Below are positions 9,324-19,137 of a stretch of DNA of 64,000 nt, in pieces. This DNA comes from Aerococcus christensenii (GTDB lineage Bacteria; Bacillota; Bacilli; Lactobacillales; Aerococcaceae): positions 930,001 to 994,000 of the forward strand of contig NZ_CP014159.1 of assembly GCF_001543105.1 (NCBI RefSeq), written 5' to 3'. A model generated the notes under the pieces. The model made no database searches. It saw only the letters and a program-made list of their open reading frames with translations, and had not been told where the DNA came from. Made by a program: the position numbers and the translations under genes. Position 1 is the first letter of the stretch. Each line of letters starts with the position of its first letter.

Positions 9324-12300
9324 ATGGATTTAGAAAGGTATTTTCAAAATTATATTTTTACAGAGAATGTGAAAAAGAGCTTAAGTAAGGGACATAGAGT
9401 TTTATATTTAGGCTTACAAGGGACAGCGAAGGCTTATGTTTGTCAAGCCATTGCTTCTTCAGCTAAAGGGCGAAAACTTCTCGTTATCGTAAACAATTTG
9501 CTCAACGCAGAGAAATTGAGTGAAGATCTCGCTAATTTTTATCCAGAAGATCGTATAAAAGTCTATACCACGCCGGAAACTGTTGTTGAGGATTTGGCGA
9601 TTCAGAGTCCAGAAGCTTTAAGTGACCGTTTACAAGTGATGGAGTGGTTGGCTCAAGAGGATCAGGATGGTATTGTGATTTGTTCTTTATTTGCTTTGAA
9701 AAGGGCAGTTTTGCCACTCAAAGAGTGGAAAGAATGGACTTTATCTATTGAAAAGGGGCAAGACTTATCCGTTTCAGATCTTCAGGAGCGGCTGAATAGT
9801 TTAGGCTATGTACGTACGCAGGCAACTATGAAACCGGGAGAGATGAGTGTTAGAGGAGATATTGTAGATTGTTATCCCCTCCATCTGCCTTACCCTGTTC
9901 GCTGTTCCTTAGGTTTTGATGAAGTGGAGAAAATCACATACTTTGATCCTAATACGCAGAAAAGTATAGAAGAAAAAAACCGTGTGACGATTATCCCAGC
10001 TAAGGAATGGCTGATAAGAGGAGAAAACTTATCCCAAGCACTAAAGGATCTTCAAACCTATAAACGAAATTATTTAGCAAATCTTTCGGATGTAGAAGTT
10101 CGCGAACGATTAACTGCTGCTTTTGAGGAAGAAGAGCAAGTTTGGAAAGAAGGGAAAATCACTGAGAAAACGCCTTTCTTTTATCAAGCGATATGTTCTA
10201 AACAAGAAACTTTGTTAGATTATTTTTCGAAAGAAGATAGGATCGTAGTGGATGATTTGCCAAGATTACTGGAGATTAACCATGAAATTGATCAATCTGC
10301 GGCGCTCTTTTTCCAAGATAAGTTAGAACAAGGGCTTCTGCCAGGACTAGAAAACTACTATCAGAATTTTGCTGAAGTCATTCATCACGTTTCGCAACCT
10401 CTTTTTTATTTCGCACAATGGCAACGCGGGTATGGCAATATTCATTTTGATTGTGTTCATTCTTTTCAAACGCGGCCTATTACAACCTTTCACCAGCAGA
10501 TGGAGAGTTTAAAAATAGAAATTGAAGCTTGGCTCAACAGGAAACGGACGGTCGTTATTTATATCAATCAAGCTGATAAGTTAAGAGAACTTGAAGAAAC
10601 TTTAAATGCCTTATCGATTTTTTCGCAAGTGAGTTTGTCTGGAGAAATTTTTGAAGGGAAAGTGAATCTCCTTTTAGGACACTTGAATGCAGGTATTGAG
10701 TTTGTAGAAGGTCGATTGGTCTTAATGGGGGAAGGAGATATCTATCACAGTCAGCCAAAACGTCGGCGGCAGTTTTCCTCTGTCTTATCGAATGCAGAAC
10801 GGTTAAAATCTTATCAAGAATTAAAACCGGGAGACTATGTTGTTCATATTAATCATGGAATTGGACAGTTTATAGGTATAGAAACACTAGAAGTGTTAGG
10901 AACACATAAAGATTATTTGACGATTATGTATGCCGATAAGGCAAGTATTCATGTTCCTATTGATCAAATGGACTTGGTTCAAAAATATGTTTCCTCTGAA
11001 GGTAAAGCTCCTCGTTTGAATAAAATGGGAGGCAGTGAATGGCATAAAACCAAGCAAAAAGTTAGTCGGCAGATTGAAGATATTGCAGATGATTTAATTG
11101 ATCTTTATGCCAAGAGACAGATGGAAGAAGGCTATGCTTTCTCTCCAGATACTTCGGAACAAGCAGAATTTGAAGCGGCTTTTCCCTATGTGGAAACAGA
11201 AGATCAGTTACGCTCTATTCAAGAAATTAAGGCGGATATGGAAAAAATTCAACCCATGGATCGTTTGCTTGTGGGAGATGTCGGTTTTGGAAAAACAGAA
11301 GTAGCTATGCGGGCAGCTTTTAAAGCCTTAATGGATGGCAAACAAGTAGCCTTTTTAGTCCCGACGACTGTACTTGCTCAGCAACACTACGAAACGTTGA
11401 GTGAACGATTCAGAGAATATCCTTTTACGGTGGAATTGTTAAGTCGCTTTCGGACAACTTCTGAACAAAAAGAAGTGATTGCTGGCTTAAAGCAAGGAAG
11501 TGTGAATCTTGTTGTAGGGACTCATCGCTTACTTTCTCAAGATGTTTCATTTTTGGATTTGGGACTATTAGTCGTAGACGAAGAACAACGCTTCGGTGTG
11601 AAGGATAAGGAGCGATTAAAGAAGCTTCGGGAAAATGTGGACGTTCTTACCTTAACAGCAACCCCTATTCCTCGTACTTTAAACATGTCGATGATGGGGG
11701 TAAGAGATTTAAGTGTGATTGAAACGCCCCCAGCTAACCGTTATCCTGTTCAAACCTATGTAATGGAGCAGAATTATGGAGCGGTTAAGGATGCTATTGA
11801 GCGAGAATTAGCCCGAAACGGCCAAGTCTTTTATCTTTTTAACAATGTGAAAGCGATCCAAGAAAAGGCGTCAGAAATTCATCAATTGGTCCCAGAAGCT
11901 CGAGTAGCGATTGCTCACGGACGAATGACAGCTAATCAATTGGAAGAAGTCTTAATGGACTTCTTATCTGGAGATGATGATGTGTTAGTGACTACAACTA
12001 TTATCGAAACAGGAATTGATATGCCGAATGTTAATACCTTGCTCGTTGAAAAGGCGGACCGCATGGGCCTTTCGACACTTTATCAATTAAGAGGAAGGGT
12101 TGGTCGGTCTAATCGAGTAGCTTATGCTTACTTTATGTATGAACCCAATAAAATGTTGAATGAAACGAGTGAAAAACGACTCATGGCCCTAAGAGATTTT
12201 ACAGAATTAGGGAGTGGTTTTAAAATTGCTATGCGAGATTTATCTATTCGCGGAGCTGGGAATCTCTTAGGAAAACAACAACATGGCTTTGTGAATTCTG

Positions 12301-12872
12301 TGGGGTACGATCTTTTCCAACAAATGTTAGAAGAAGCGATTCAAAAGAAACAAGGTAAGTTGCCTAAGAAACGTGCCTTAATTACAGAATTAGATTTACA
12401 AGTGGATGCTTATATCCCGTCTACTTATATTTCAGATGAAAATCAAAAAGTGGAAATTTATAAACGGGTGAATCGCTTGACAACGATAGATGCAATGTGG
12501 GACTTAGATGAAGAATTATTAGACCGTTTTGGAGAACCTCCAATAGAAGTTCAGTGGCTCTTAAACGTAGGGGGGATTAAAGGGCTAGCGAGTCAAAATG
12601 GAATTGAAAAAATTCAGCAAAGAGGACATGCTCTGACTTTAATTTTTGCAAAACAAGAAGATCCACAAACACTTACTTCCGAAATTTTCCAAGCTTTATC
12701 TGATATTCCCATGAAAGTGCAAATGAAAATGGATGAGCAAAAATTAATGTTACAACTCAATACAGGAGAGTTAAAAGTAGATGCTTGGTTAGATTATTTA
12801 ATACAATTTAATGACCGATTAAAAACGTTACATCAAAATAATCAGAAAAAAGAGGCCAATGAAAACAGCTAG
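9324..12872 (+). CDS. mfd: Mfd, transcription-repair coupling factor
   Basis: Mfd removes stalled RNA polymerase from lesions and recruits UvrA. The 1182-residue protein has the UvrB-like N-terminal domains, the RNA-polymerase-interacting Tudor-like domain (VVHINHGIGQF, about residue 505), Walker A GDVGFGKTE (about 650), DEEQ box (about 752), the RecG-like translocase motifs GRVGRS and the C-terminal TRCF domain. Length matches the family. It lies between pth and rqcP, the normal Firmicutes order. Confidence 0.97.
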   Translation: MDLERYFQNYIFTENVKKSLSKGHRVLYLGLQGTAKAYVCQAIASSAKGRKLLVIVNNLLNAEKLSEDLANFYPEDRIKVYTTPETVVEDLAIQSPEALSDRLQVMEWLAQEDQDGIVICSLFALKRAVLPLKEWKEWTLSIEKGQDLSVSDLQERLNSLGYVRTQATMKPGEMSVRGDIVDCYPLHLPYPVRCSLGFDEVEKITYFDPNTQKSIEEKNRVTIIPAKEWLIRGENLSQALKDLQTYKRNYLANLSDVEVRERLTAAFEEEEQVWKEGKITEKTPFFYQAICSKQETLLDYFSKEDRIVVDDLPRLLEINHEIDQSAALFFQDKLEQGLLPGLENYYQNFAEVIHHVSQPLFYFAQWQRGYGNIHFDCVHSFQTRPITTFHQQMESLKIEIEAWLNRKRTVVIYINQADKLRELEETLNALSIFSQVSLSGEIFEGKVNLLLGHLNAGIEFVEGRLVLMGEGDIYHSQPKRRRQFSSVLSNAERLKSYQELKPGDYVVHINHGIGQFIGIETLEVLGTHKDYLTIMYADKASIHVPIDQMDLVQKYVSSEGKAPRLNKMGGSEWHKTKQKVSRQIEDIADDLIDLYAKRQMEEGYAFSPDTSEQAEFEAAFPYVETEDQLRSIQEIKADMEKIQPMDRLLVGDVGFGKTEVAMRAAFKALMDGKQVAFLVPTTVLAQQHYETLSERFREYPFTVELLSRFRTTSEQKEVIAGLKQGSVNLVVGTHRLLSQDVSFLDLGLLVVDEEQRFGVKDKERLKKLRENVDVLTLTATPIPRTLNMSMMGVRDLSVIETPPANRYPVQTYVMEQNYGAVKDAIERELARNGQVFYLFNNVKAIQEKASEIHQLVPEARVAIAHGRMTANQLEEVLMDFLSGDDDVLVTTTIIETGIDMPNVNTLLVEKADRMGLSTLYQLRGRVGRSNRVAYAYFMYEPNKMLNETSEKRLMALRDFTELGSGFKIAMRDLSIRGAGNLLGKQQHGFVNSVGYDLFQQMLEEAIQKKQGKLPKKRALITELDLQVDAYIPSTYISDENQKVEIYKRVNRLTTIDAMWDLDEELLDRFGEPPIEVQWLLNVGGIKGLASQNGIEKIQQRGHALTLIFAKQEDPQTLTSEIFQALSDIPMKVQMKMDEQKLMLQLNTGELKVDAWLDYLIQFNDRLKTLHQNNQKKEANENS

Positions 12873-12916
12873 ACGAACAGTTTGTTTTATGTCTCAATAG
12901 AAAGAGGTAAACAGCG

Positions 12917-13198
12917 ATGAGATTAGATAAATTTTTGAAATTAGCGCGTATTATTAAACGGCGAACAGTTGCCAAAGAAGTGACCGATCAAGGGCGGGTT
13001 CTGATTAACCAGCACCCAGCTAAATCCGGAAGTCAGGTTAAAGTAGGCGATCAAATTACGATTGATTTTGCCAATAAGGAATTAACGATTGAAGTTTTAG
13101 CCTTGATGGATTCTCCTAAAAAAGAAGAAGCAAGCAGTATGTACAAAATTCATTTGGAAAAATACAAAACAAACTCTGCTTATCCAGAATTTTATTAA
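12917..13198 (+). CDS. rqcP: RqcP (YabO), S4-domain ribosome quality-control factor
   Basis: The 93-residue protein starts with the S4 RNA-binding fold (MRLDKFLKLARIIKRR, GRVLINQ, VGDQITI). In Bacillus the YabO/RqcP homologue works with RqcH to drive alanine tailing of stalled nascent chains on 50S subunits; the same role is inferred here from family and position (mfd-rqcP-divIC). Confidence 0.9.
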   Translation: MRLDKFLKLARIIKRRTVAKEVTDQGRVLINQHPAKSGSQVKVGDQITIDFANKELTIEVLALMDSPKKEEASSMYKIHLEKYKTNSAYPEFY

Positions 13199-13309
13199 AA
13201 ATAGCCCCATATCAATCTTTGTGAAAAGAGTCGAAAAAAGGCGCTATACATTTATTAAAAATAAGGGTACAATTATAGAGATTACAAGAGGTTAGGAAGG
13301 ATTCTTGAA

Positions 13310-13747
13310 ATGCAGGCAGGAAATCAAAAAAAAGAGCACCGAATAACTTCCATATCACGTTATGCTAGCTCTAAAAATCTCAAAGAGACTTCTAGAGATC
13401 GATTGCATCGCTATGTGATGCGAACTATCTTAAGTGTATGTTTAGGAATTGCAGTTTTGTGTTTTGCAGGAGTCATTCACGGAGAAATAGCCTTAAAAGA
13501 TTATCAGGCCCAAATTAAAGCTGCGGTAATGGCGCGAAATAATGAACAAAAACAGGTCGATCATTTGAAAAATCAAGTAGCGCTTCTTCATGATGATAAT
13601 TATCTTTTGAAATTAGCGAGAGGACGTTATTATTTAAGCAAAAAGAATGAGATTATTTTCTCTACCCCAGAAGATAATGATTCGATTCAAGCTAAAAATC
13701 TCAATAAGGCCTATCTTCAAGCCCAAGAGAATCAAACAAGTAAATGA
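13310..13747 (+). CDS. divIC: DivIC/FtsB-family septum formation protein
   Basis: The 145-residue protein has a basic cytoplasmic N-terminus, one membrane span (about residues 42-62), a short extracytoplasmic coiled coil (residues 65-100) and the FtsB/DivIC-like LLHDDNYLLKLARGRYYLSKKNEIIFS segment shortened here to its key part: ARGRYYLSKKNE. DivIC joins FtsL and DivIB in the divisome. Position between rqcP and yabR is typical. A possible -10 TACAAT at 13268-13273 suggests some own transcription. Confidence 0.9.
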   Translation: MQAGNQKKEHRITSISRYASSKNLKETSRDRLHRYVMRTILSVCLGIAVLCFAGVIHGEIALKDYQAQIKAAVMARNNEQKQVDHLKNQVALLHDDNYLLKLARGRYYLSKKNEIIFSTPEDNDSIQAKNLNKAYLQAQENQTSK

Positions 13748-13782
13748 TATTTAAAATAATCACAGGAGGATATGGAGTATAG

Positions 13783-14223
13783 ATGACTATAAAAGTAGGA
13801 GACAAAGTAACTGGAAAAGTTACAGGAATTGTTAAATTTGGTGCGTTTGTGGATTTAGGAGAAGGAGAAAACGGACTGGTTCATATTTCAGAAATATCTG
13901 ATAACTATATTAAAGATATCCATGATTTTGTAGCCGAGGGAGATGAAGTAACCGCAATTGTTACGAAAGTCCAAGAAGACGGCAAAGTGGCTCTCTCCAT
14001 CAAGAAAGCAAAAGAAGATAATTTGAAGAAAGAGACTATTTCTGGAAAAGAAAATTTCCGTCACCCACGACAAACTTCAAAATTTAGTTCTAAAAAGCCT
14101 TCGAAAACAAGTGATTTTGATACCATGATGAATGATTTCTTAAAGGCAAGCGATGATCGTTTAAATGATTTAAAACGGAATACAGAAGGAAAGCGCGGTG
14201 GCCGAGGAGGTCGTCGGAGTTAA
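13783..14223 (+). CDS. yabR: S1-domain RNA-binding protein (YabR/CvfD type)
   Basis: Residues 1-75 form one S1 domain (VGDKVTGKVTGIVKFGAFVD, then GLVHISEIS), the rest is a basic, low-complexity tail ending in a Gly/Arg-rich stretch. Homologues in streptococci (CvfD) and Bacillus (YabR) are post-transcriptional regulators associated with ribosomes. The gene follows divIC by 35 bases and ends at a terminator. Confidence 0.9.
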   Translation: MTIKVGDKVTGKVTGIVKFGAFVDLGEGENGLVHISEISDNYIKDIHDFVAEGDEVTAIVTKVQEDGKVALSIKKAKEDNLKKETISGKENFRHPRQTSKFSSKKPSKTSDFDTMMNDFLKASDDRLNDLKRNTEGKRGGRGGRRS

Positions 14224-14226
14224 AAG

Positions 14227-14251
14227 AAACCGGATCTTCATCCGGTTTTTC
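14227..14251 (+). terminator. intrinsic terminator after yabR
   Basis: AACCGGAT-CTTC-ATCCGGTTTTT forms a compact stem with a UUCG-like tetraloop and a T run. Confidence 0.85.
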
Positions 14252-14292
14252 TGCTTTAAGGGGTTGTTTTGTTTTAGGGAAGGAAGAAAAGA

Positions 14293-15708
14293 ATGCTATT
14301 AGAAAAACTGAGTCGGCAATTAGAACAATTTTTACAAGAGGAAGATGCAGACTATTTTGAAAGTCAAAAGCCTTATGCTTTGGCAGTGTCGACAGGGGTA
14401 GATTCTATGGCCCTTTTGAAGGTGATGAAGCATTTATTTGATCGATTAAATCGCTCTTTTTTTGTTATTCATATTAACCATCGTTTACGGCAAGAATCTG
14501 AAGAAGAACAAGCGTATTTAATTCAATATTGTCAGAGAGAATCGATTGATTTAGTGGTAAGGATTTGGAAACATGCCCCTCTCAAAAGTAATATTGAAGG
14601 GCAAGCACGATGGTTTCGCTATCGAACCTTTGCACACGTATTACAGGAGAAAGGAAGTCTAAGACTCTTAACTGCGCATCATGCCGATGATCAAGTAGAG
14701 ACGATATTGATGCGATTTTTAGATGGTTATGATTTATCTAGTTTACAAGGAATTCAGAAAAAATCGCCACTTTATACCTTCCCTAAAGCTCAAATCCTTC
14801 GTCCGTTTTTGACCGAATCGAAATTGAATTTTTATCAGTTGGTCAAGGAAGAAGGTGTGACCTTCTATGAAGATGAGAGTAATAAAGATGTGCACTTTAA
14901 GCGTAATCGCTTTAGACAAAAGATTTTACCGTATTTGGAGGAAGAGAGCCCGCATCTTAGAGAATACTTGTCTCAATTTGCCTATGATCTTCAAGGAATT
15001 CTAGAATTTGCTCAACCTGCTATAGAAAATTTTTGTCAAGAAACCCTTACGCTTAAAGAAGGGAAATGGGCGTTAGATATAGAATCTTTAAAGAGTCTTT
15101 CCGATTCTCAGCAAAGATTAGCCCTTAAGCAAGTTTTGAATAAGATAGCGCCTGAAGATTTTGGATCGTTTGGCCGACGGGGACAGGAGCAATTGCTGCA
15201 ATTCTTGAAGGAAGGCGTGCCTCAAGGAACATTTGATTTGCCTGGACAGTGGCAAGTGGATAAGGTTTATCAGTGCGCCTATTTTTATGAACCTGGGCAA
15301 GAGGCTTCTCTTTTCAAAGCGCAAGTAGGTCTTTTAAAAGCGGGGCAAACCTATTGGATAGACGAAAAATGGGGAATAGCTTACGGAAAAACAGATTTAA
15401 AAGAGGCTGATTTATATCTTCCAGAAGAGTTAGGAGACCAAAAACTTTTGGTGAGACATCGGCAGGCAGGAGATTATCTTTTTTTACCTTCTGGTGATCG
15501 TCAAAAACTTCGTCGTTACTTTATTAACAACAAGTGGCCGGCAAAAGACCGCCAAGAAGCTTGGTTACTTGTCTTAGAAGATCGATGGGTGATTGGTATT
15601 CTTACAGCAAGTGGTGAGTGGAAATATCGCTATCCACTTTTTAAAGTTAAAGAAGAATTAAGCGGTTGGAAGATCAAAAGCCTTAAGAGAGCTTGTTATA
15701 ACTTTTAA
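14293..15708 (+). CDS. tilS: TilS, tRNA(Ile)-lysidine synthetase
   Basis: TilS modifies C34 of tRNA-Ile(CAU) to lysidine so it reads AUA. The 471-residue protein has the ATP pyrophosphatase P-loop AVSTGVDSMALL (Thr where SGG is usual), the HINHRLR segment, AHHADDQVET, and the C-terminal TilS domains with RHRQAGDY and KLRRYFINNKWP. AGGAAGG lies before the ATG. In most Lactobacillales hpt follows; here there is no gene before ftsH. Confidence 0.95.
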   Translation: MLLEKLSRQLEQFLQEEDADYFESQKPYALAVSTGVDSMALLKVMKHLFDRLNRSFFVIHINHRLRQESEEEQAYLIQYCQRESIDLVVRIWKHAPLKSNIEGQARWFRYRTFAHVLQEKGSLRLLTAHHADDQVETILMRFLDGYDLSSLQGIQKKSPLYTFPKAQILRPFLTESKLNFYQLVKEEGVTFYEDESNKDVHFKRNRFRQKILPYLEEESPHLREYLSQFAYDLQGILEFAQPAIENFCQETLTLKEGKWALDIESLKSLSDSQQRLALKQVLNKIAPEDFGSFGRRGQEQLLQFLKEGVPQGTFDLPGQWQVDKVYQCAYFYEPGQEASLFKAQVGLLKAGQTYWIDEKWGIAYGKTDLKEADLYLPEELGDQKLLVRHRQAGDYLFLPSGDRQKLRRYFINNKWPAKDRQEAWLLVLEDRWVIGILTASGEWKYRYPLFKVKEELSGWKIKSLKRACYNF

Positions 15709-15946
15709 TTTCCTTTAAATGTAAGAGGAAACTGTTGCGTATTGATTAGGACGTTTGCTACAATGAGTCATATTGAGTGCTAGGGAGGAAAATTTTCCTT
15801 CGGATTTAGCTCGAAAAAGGTTTCTAAAAAGGACAAAATTTTGATGACATAAGAACTGATTTTTAGAGACAAAAAAACTTTATTATACTTCATTCGCAAA
15901 TAATGGTAGAATAAAGCAAGGATTTTAATAGAAATGGAGCGAAGAC
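15709..15946 (+). promoter_or_regulatory. non-coding tilS-ftsH spacer with two candidate promoters
   Basis: This 238-base stretch has no credible gene. TTGCGT (15735-15740), 18 bases, TACAAT (15759-15764) is one promoter candidate. TGGTAGAAT (TAGAAT 15907-15912) is an extended -10 close to ftsH. No hpt remnant was recognised in any frame by eye. Confidence 0.5.
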
Positions 15947-18025
15947 ATGCAAAGAAAGCGACCGAAAAGACCGAAAAGCCTATTTACAAGTGGGTTGGTA
16001 ATTATTGTCATTTTCTTAGCACTGCTTGGAATAGTGAATCTTTTTTCTAATGGAAGTGGTTCTAAGGCGACAGAAGAGATCAATCAATCTGAATTCTTAC
16101 AAAAGTTAACGGATAAAAGAATTCAAAAAGTTCAAATCAAGCCACGAGCAGGCGCTTACGAAATTACCGGAGAATATCGTGAAAGGGAGCAAAAGACTGA
16201 CCATACGACTTCCGGCAACATTCCAATTATTAACAATAAGAAACAAGAACCAGCCAATAAGTTTAGCGTTCATGTGTTAGCTAACGACTCCACGCTCGCT
16301 TTGATTAATAAGAAGGCACAAGAATCTGATACAGAAGTCGTTGCTTTAGAGAAAGATCAAACGAATATGTGGATTTCGTTATTGATGAATGCTCTTCCGA
16401 TTCTGTTTTTCATCTTTATGATTTATATACTTACCTATTCTGGAGGTTCTGGGATGGGAAGAGGAAATCCAATGTCTATCGGCAAGAGTCGGGCAAAAGA
16501 TGTCTCTAAAGTTTCGACAGTTCATTTTTCTCAAGTTGCCGGCTGTGAAGAAGAGAAACAAGAATTAGTAGAAATTGTTGACTTCTTGCGTAGTCCACAA
16601 AAATATCATGAAATCGGGGCGCGTATTCCAAAAGGGGTACTTTTGGAAGGACCTCCAGGAACAGGGAAAACTTTATTAGCGCGTGCAGTCGCTGGTGAAG
16701 CGGGCGTACCTTTTTATTCGATTTCTGGATCTGAATTTGTTGAAATGTTTGTAGGGGTAGGGGCAAGTCGTGTGCGTGACTTGTTTGATACTGCTAAGAA
16801 ACACTCCCCATCCATTGTCTTCATTGATGAAATTGATGCGGTTGGACGTCGTCGCGGTGTAAGCACGGGTGGCGGTGGCCATGATGAGCGTGAACAAACC
16901 CTTAACCAATTATTGGTAGAGTTAGACGGATTTAATGAAAAAGATAACGTGATTGTGATTGCTGCAACCAACCGTTCGGATGTATTGGATCCCGCCTTAC
17001 TTCGTCCAGGGCGTTTTGACCGCCAAATTTTAGTGGGAAGACCGGATGTTAAAGGGCGTGAAGCCATTTTGAAGGTTCATGCACGGAATAAGAAGTTATC
17101 TCAAAAGGTCAATTTAAAACGTCTTGCTCAACAAACACCAGGCTTTACAGGGGCAGAATTGGAAAATCTATTGAACGAAGCCGCCTTATTAGCTGCTAGA
17201 ATGGATCGAAAAACTATTTCTGAAGAAGATGTAGATGAAGCTCAAGACCGCGTGGTAGCCGGACCAGCTAAACCAGGCCGTCAAAGCGGTAGTGATGAAT
17301 TGAGAATGACTGCCTTTCATGAAGCAGGACATACAGTGTGTGGATTAGTCTTAAGCGACGCGCGTGTTGTTCATAAGGTAACTATTGTGCCGCGTGGACG
17401 TGCGGCGGGTTACGCTATTATGCTTCCAAAAGAAGATCAAGCCCAATTAACGAAGAAGACCTTGCGTGAGCAAGTGATTGGTCTATTGGGAGGGAGAGCG
17501 TCAGAAGAATTATTCTTCCATACACAATCTGCAGGAGCATCTAATGACTTCGAACAAGCAACCGCTATTGCGCGAGCAATGATTACGGAATACGGAATGT
17601 TTGAAGAATTAGGAACCGTATCTTACGAAGGAAACCATGGCATTAAAGGCAGTGTTTCTGGGCAAAAGACTTATTCTGGTGAAACGGCTGCTAAGATAGA
17701 CCAAGTTTTACGTCAGTTTATGGATCAATGTTTAGAAGAAGCCAAAGAAATTTTAACCAAGCATAGTGATCAGGTAAAAGTGATTGCTGAGCACTTGTTA
17801 GAATTAGAAACTTTAAATGCTGATCAAATTAAGAGCTTATTTGATACGGGTGAATTACCACCAGAGAGTGAGGAAGAGGATCAAACAAATGAGCCTACTT
17901 CCTTTGAAGAAGCCAAAGAGAATCTAAAAAAAGCGACCACAAAGCGCCGGTTAGATAGTGAAAAATCAGACGGTAATCGATCGACTCTCCCAAAAGAAGA
18001 AGGGGAAGAGACCTCTGAAAAATAA
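15947..18025 (+). CDS. ftsH: FtsH, membrane ATP-dependent zinc metalloprotease
   Basis: FtsH extracts and degrades misassembled membrane proteins and some cytosolic regulators. The 692-residue protein has two membrane spans (about 17-35 and 130-155) flanking the extracellular domain, the AAA module with GPPGTGKT (about 234), IVFIDEID and the SRH arginines, and the protease active site HEAGH (about 457). The final 70 residues are a charged tail. It ends before a strong terminator. Confidence 0.97.
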   Translation: MQRKRPKRPKSLFTSGLVIIVIFLALLGIVNLFSNGSGSKATEEINQSEFLQKLTDKRIQKVQIKPRAGAYEITGEYREREQKTDHTTSGNIPIINNKKQEPANKFSVHVLANDSTLALINKKAQESDTEVVALEKDQTNMWISLLMNALPILFFIFMIYILTYSGGSGMGRGNPMSIGKSRAKDVSKVSTVHFSQVAGCEEEKQELVEIVDFLRSPQKYHEIGARIPKGVLLEGPPGTGKTLLARAVAGEAGVPFYSISGSEFVEMFVGVGASRVRDLFDTAKKHSPSIVFIDEIDAVGRRRGVSTGGGGHDEREQTLNQLLVELDGFNEKDNVIVIAATNRSDVLDPALLRPGRFDRQILVGRPDVKGREAILKVHARNKKLSQKVNLKRLAQQTPGFTGAELENLLNEAALLAARMDRKTISEEDVDEAQDRVVAGPAKPGRQSGSDELRMTAFHEAGHTVCGLVLSDARVVHKVTIVPRGRAAGYAIMLPKEDQAQLTKKTLREQVIGLLGGRASEELFFHTQSAGASNDFEQATAIARAMITEYGMFEELGTVSYEGNHGIKGSVSGQKTYSGETAAKIDQVLRQFMDQCLEEAKEILTKHSDQVKVIAEHLLELETLNADQIKSLFDTGELPPESEEEDQTNEPTSFEEAKENLKKATTKRRLDSEKSDGNRSTLPKEEGEETSEK

Positions 18026-18055
18026 GTCTTTAGATGGAAGCAGATAATTAGGAAG

Positions 18056-18086
18056 AAGCTCGAGCTTTAGAAGCTTGAGCTTTTTC
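18056..18086 (+). terminator. intrinsic terminator after ftsH
   Basis: AAGCTCGAGCTT and AAGCTTGAGCTT pair (one G-T) around TAG and run into TTTTT. Confidence 0.85.
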
Positions 18087-18122
18087 GTACATTAAGAAGA
18101 ATAGCGAAAAAGGAGTTTGAAA

Positions 18123-19022
18123 ATGGAAGACCAATTGATTAAAGCCGTCGCTTATGATGGACAGGTGCGACTAAGTAGTTTAGTAGCCACGCACATGGTT
18201 CAGGAAGGCTGCCAAAGACACGATACTTGGTCAACAGCGAGTGCTGCTTTGGGGAGAAGTCTCATGGGAGGCGCTTTATTAGCTTCAGATATAAAAGATG
18301 ATGCCATTATTACTTTGAAGATTATGGGCAATGGCCCTGTTGGTAAAATCTTAGTGACTGCTAATGGAAAAGGAGAAGTGAAGGGCTACTTAGACCAACC
18401 ACATGTTAGCTTGGAAGAAAATTCGGAAGGAAAGTTGGATGTGAAAGGGGCTGTTGGAGAAGAAGGCAGTCTTACTGTGATTAAAGATTTAGGCTTGAAG
18501 GAGCCATTTTCAGGGCAAGTCCCTTTAGTTTCTGGGGAATTAGCAGAAGATCTAACTTATTACTTAGCAGTTTCTGAACAAATTCCATCTGCTGTAGGAC
18601 TCGGAGTTTTAGTTAATCCTGATGAAAGTATTCAAGCCGCGGGAGGATGGATGATTCAGATGATGCCAGGAGCAACTGAGGAGACGATTCAAGCTGTAGA
18701 AGAAGCTGTCCAATCTCTTCCTCACGTCACTCAGCTGATAGAAGAGGGAATGGATGCTTCACAAATCGCAAATCGTCTCTTACCTCAAGGAGACGTCAAA
18801 ATCTTGGATACAAGAACCGTTACTTTCCAATGCTCTTGTAGCAAGGAACGCTTTTCTAAAGGATTAATCAGTCTCGGAGAAAAAGAAATTCAACAATTAA
18901 TAGACGAAGATGGGCAAGCAGAGGCCGTGTGCCATTTTTGTAATGAAAAATATGCCTATAATCGTCAAGAATTAGAGGATTTATTGGCTCTTTCGCGCTC
19001 ATCCTCAGACAAGAAAAAGTGA
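18123..19022 (+). CDS. hslO: HslO (Hsp33), redox-regulated chaperone
   Basis: Hsp33 is switched on by oxidation of a zinc centre and holds unfolding proteins. The 299-residue protein has the usual N-terminal domain and the C-terminal zinc motif: C-S-C in FQCSCSKERF and C-H-F-C further on, giving the CxC...CxxC quartet. The ATG at 18123 with AAAGGAG upstream is preferred over the TTG two codons before. dus follows on the same strand. Confidence 0.96.
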   Translation: MEDQLIKAVAYDGQVRLSSLVATHMVQEGCQRHDTWSTASAALGRSLMGGALLASDIKDDAIITLKIMGNGPVGKILVTANGKGEVKGYLDQPHVSLEENSEGKLDVKGAVGEEGSLTVIKDLGLKEPFSGQVPLVSGELAEDLTYYLAVSEQIPSAVGLGVLVNPDESIQAAGGWMIQMMPGATEETIQAVEEAVQSLPHVTQLIEEGMDASQIANRLLPQGDVKILDTRTVTFQCSCSKERFSKGLISLGEKEIQQLIDEDGQAEAVCHFCNEKYAYNRQELEDLLALSRSSSDKKK

Positions 19023-19137
19023 AAAGGGCACCGTTGAAAAAGATGAGCTTTTGAGGAAGGCAGGGCCATGACTTTCTTTTTAGCGTGTTTTCTGATAAAA
19101 TCAACAAGTATGTCAAAAGGAGAGAAGGAAAGAACCA

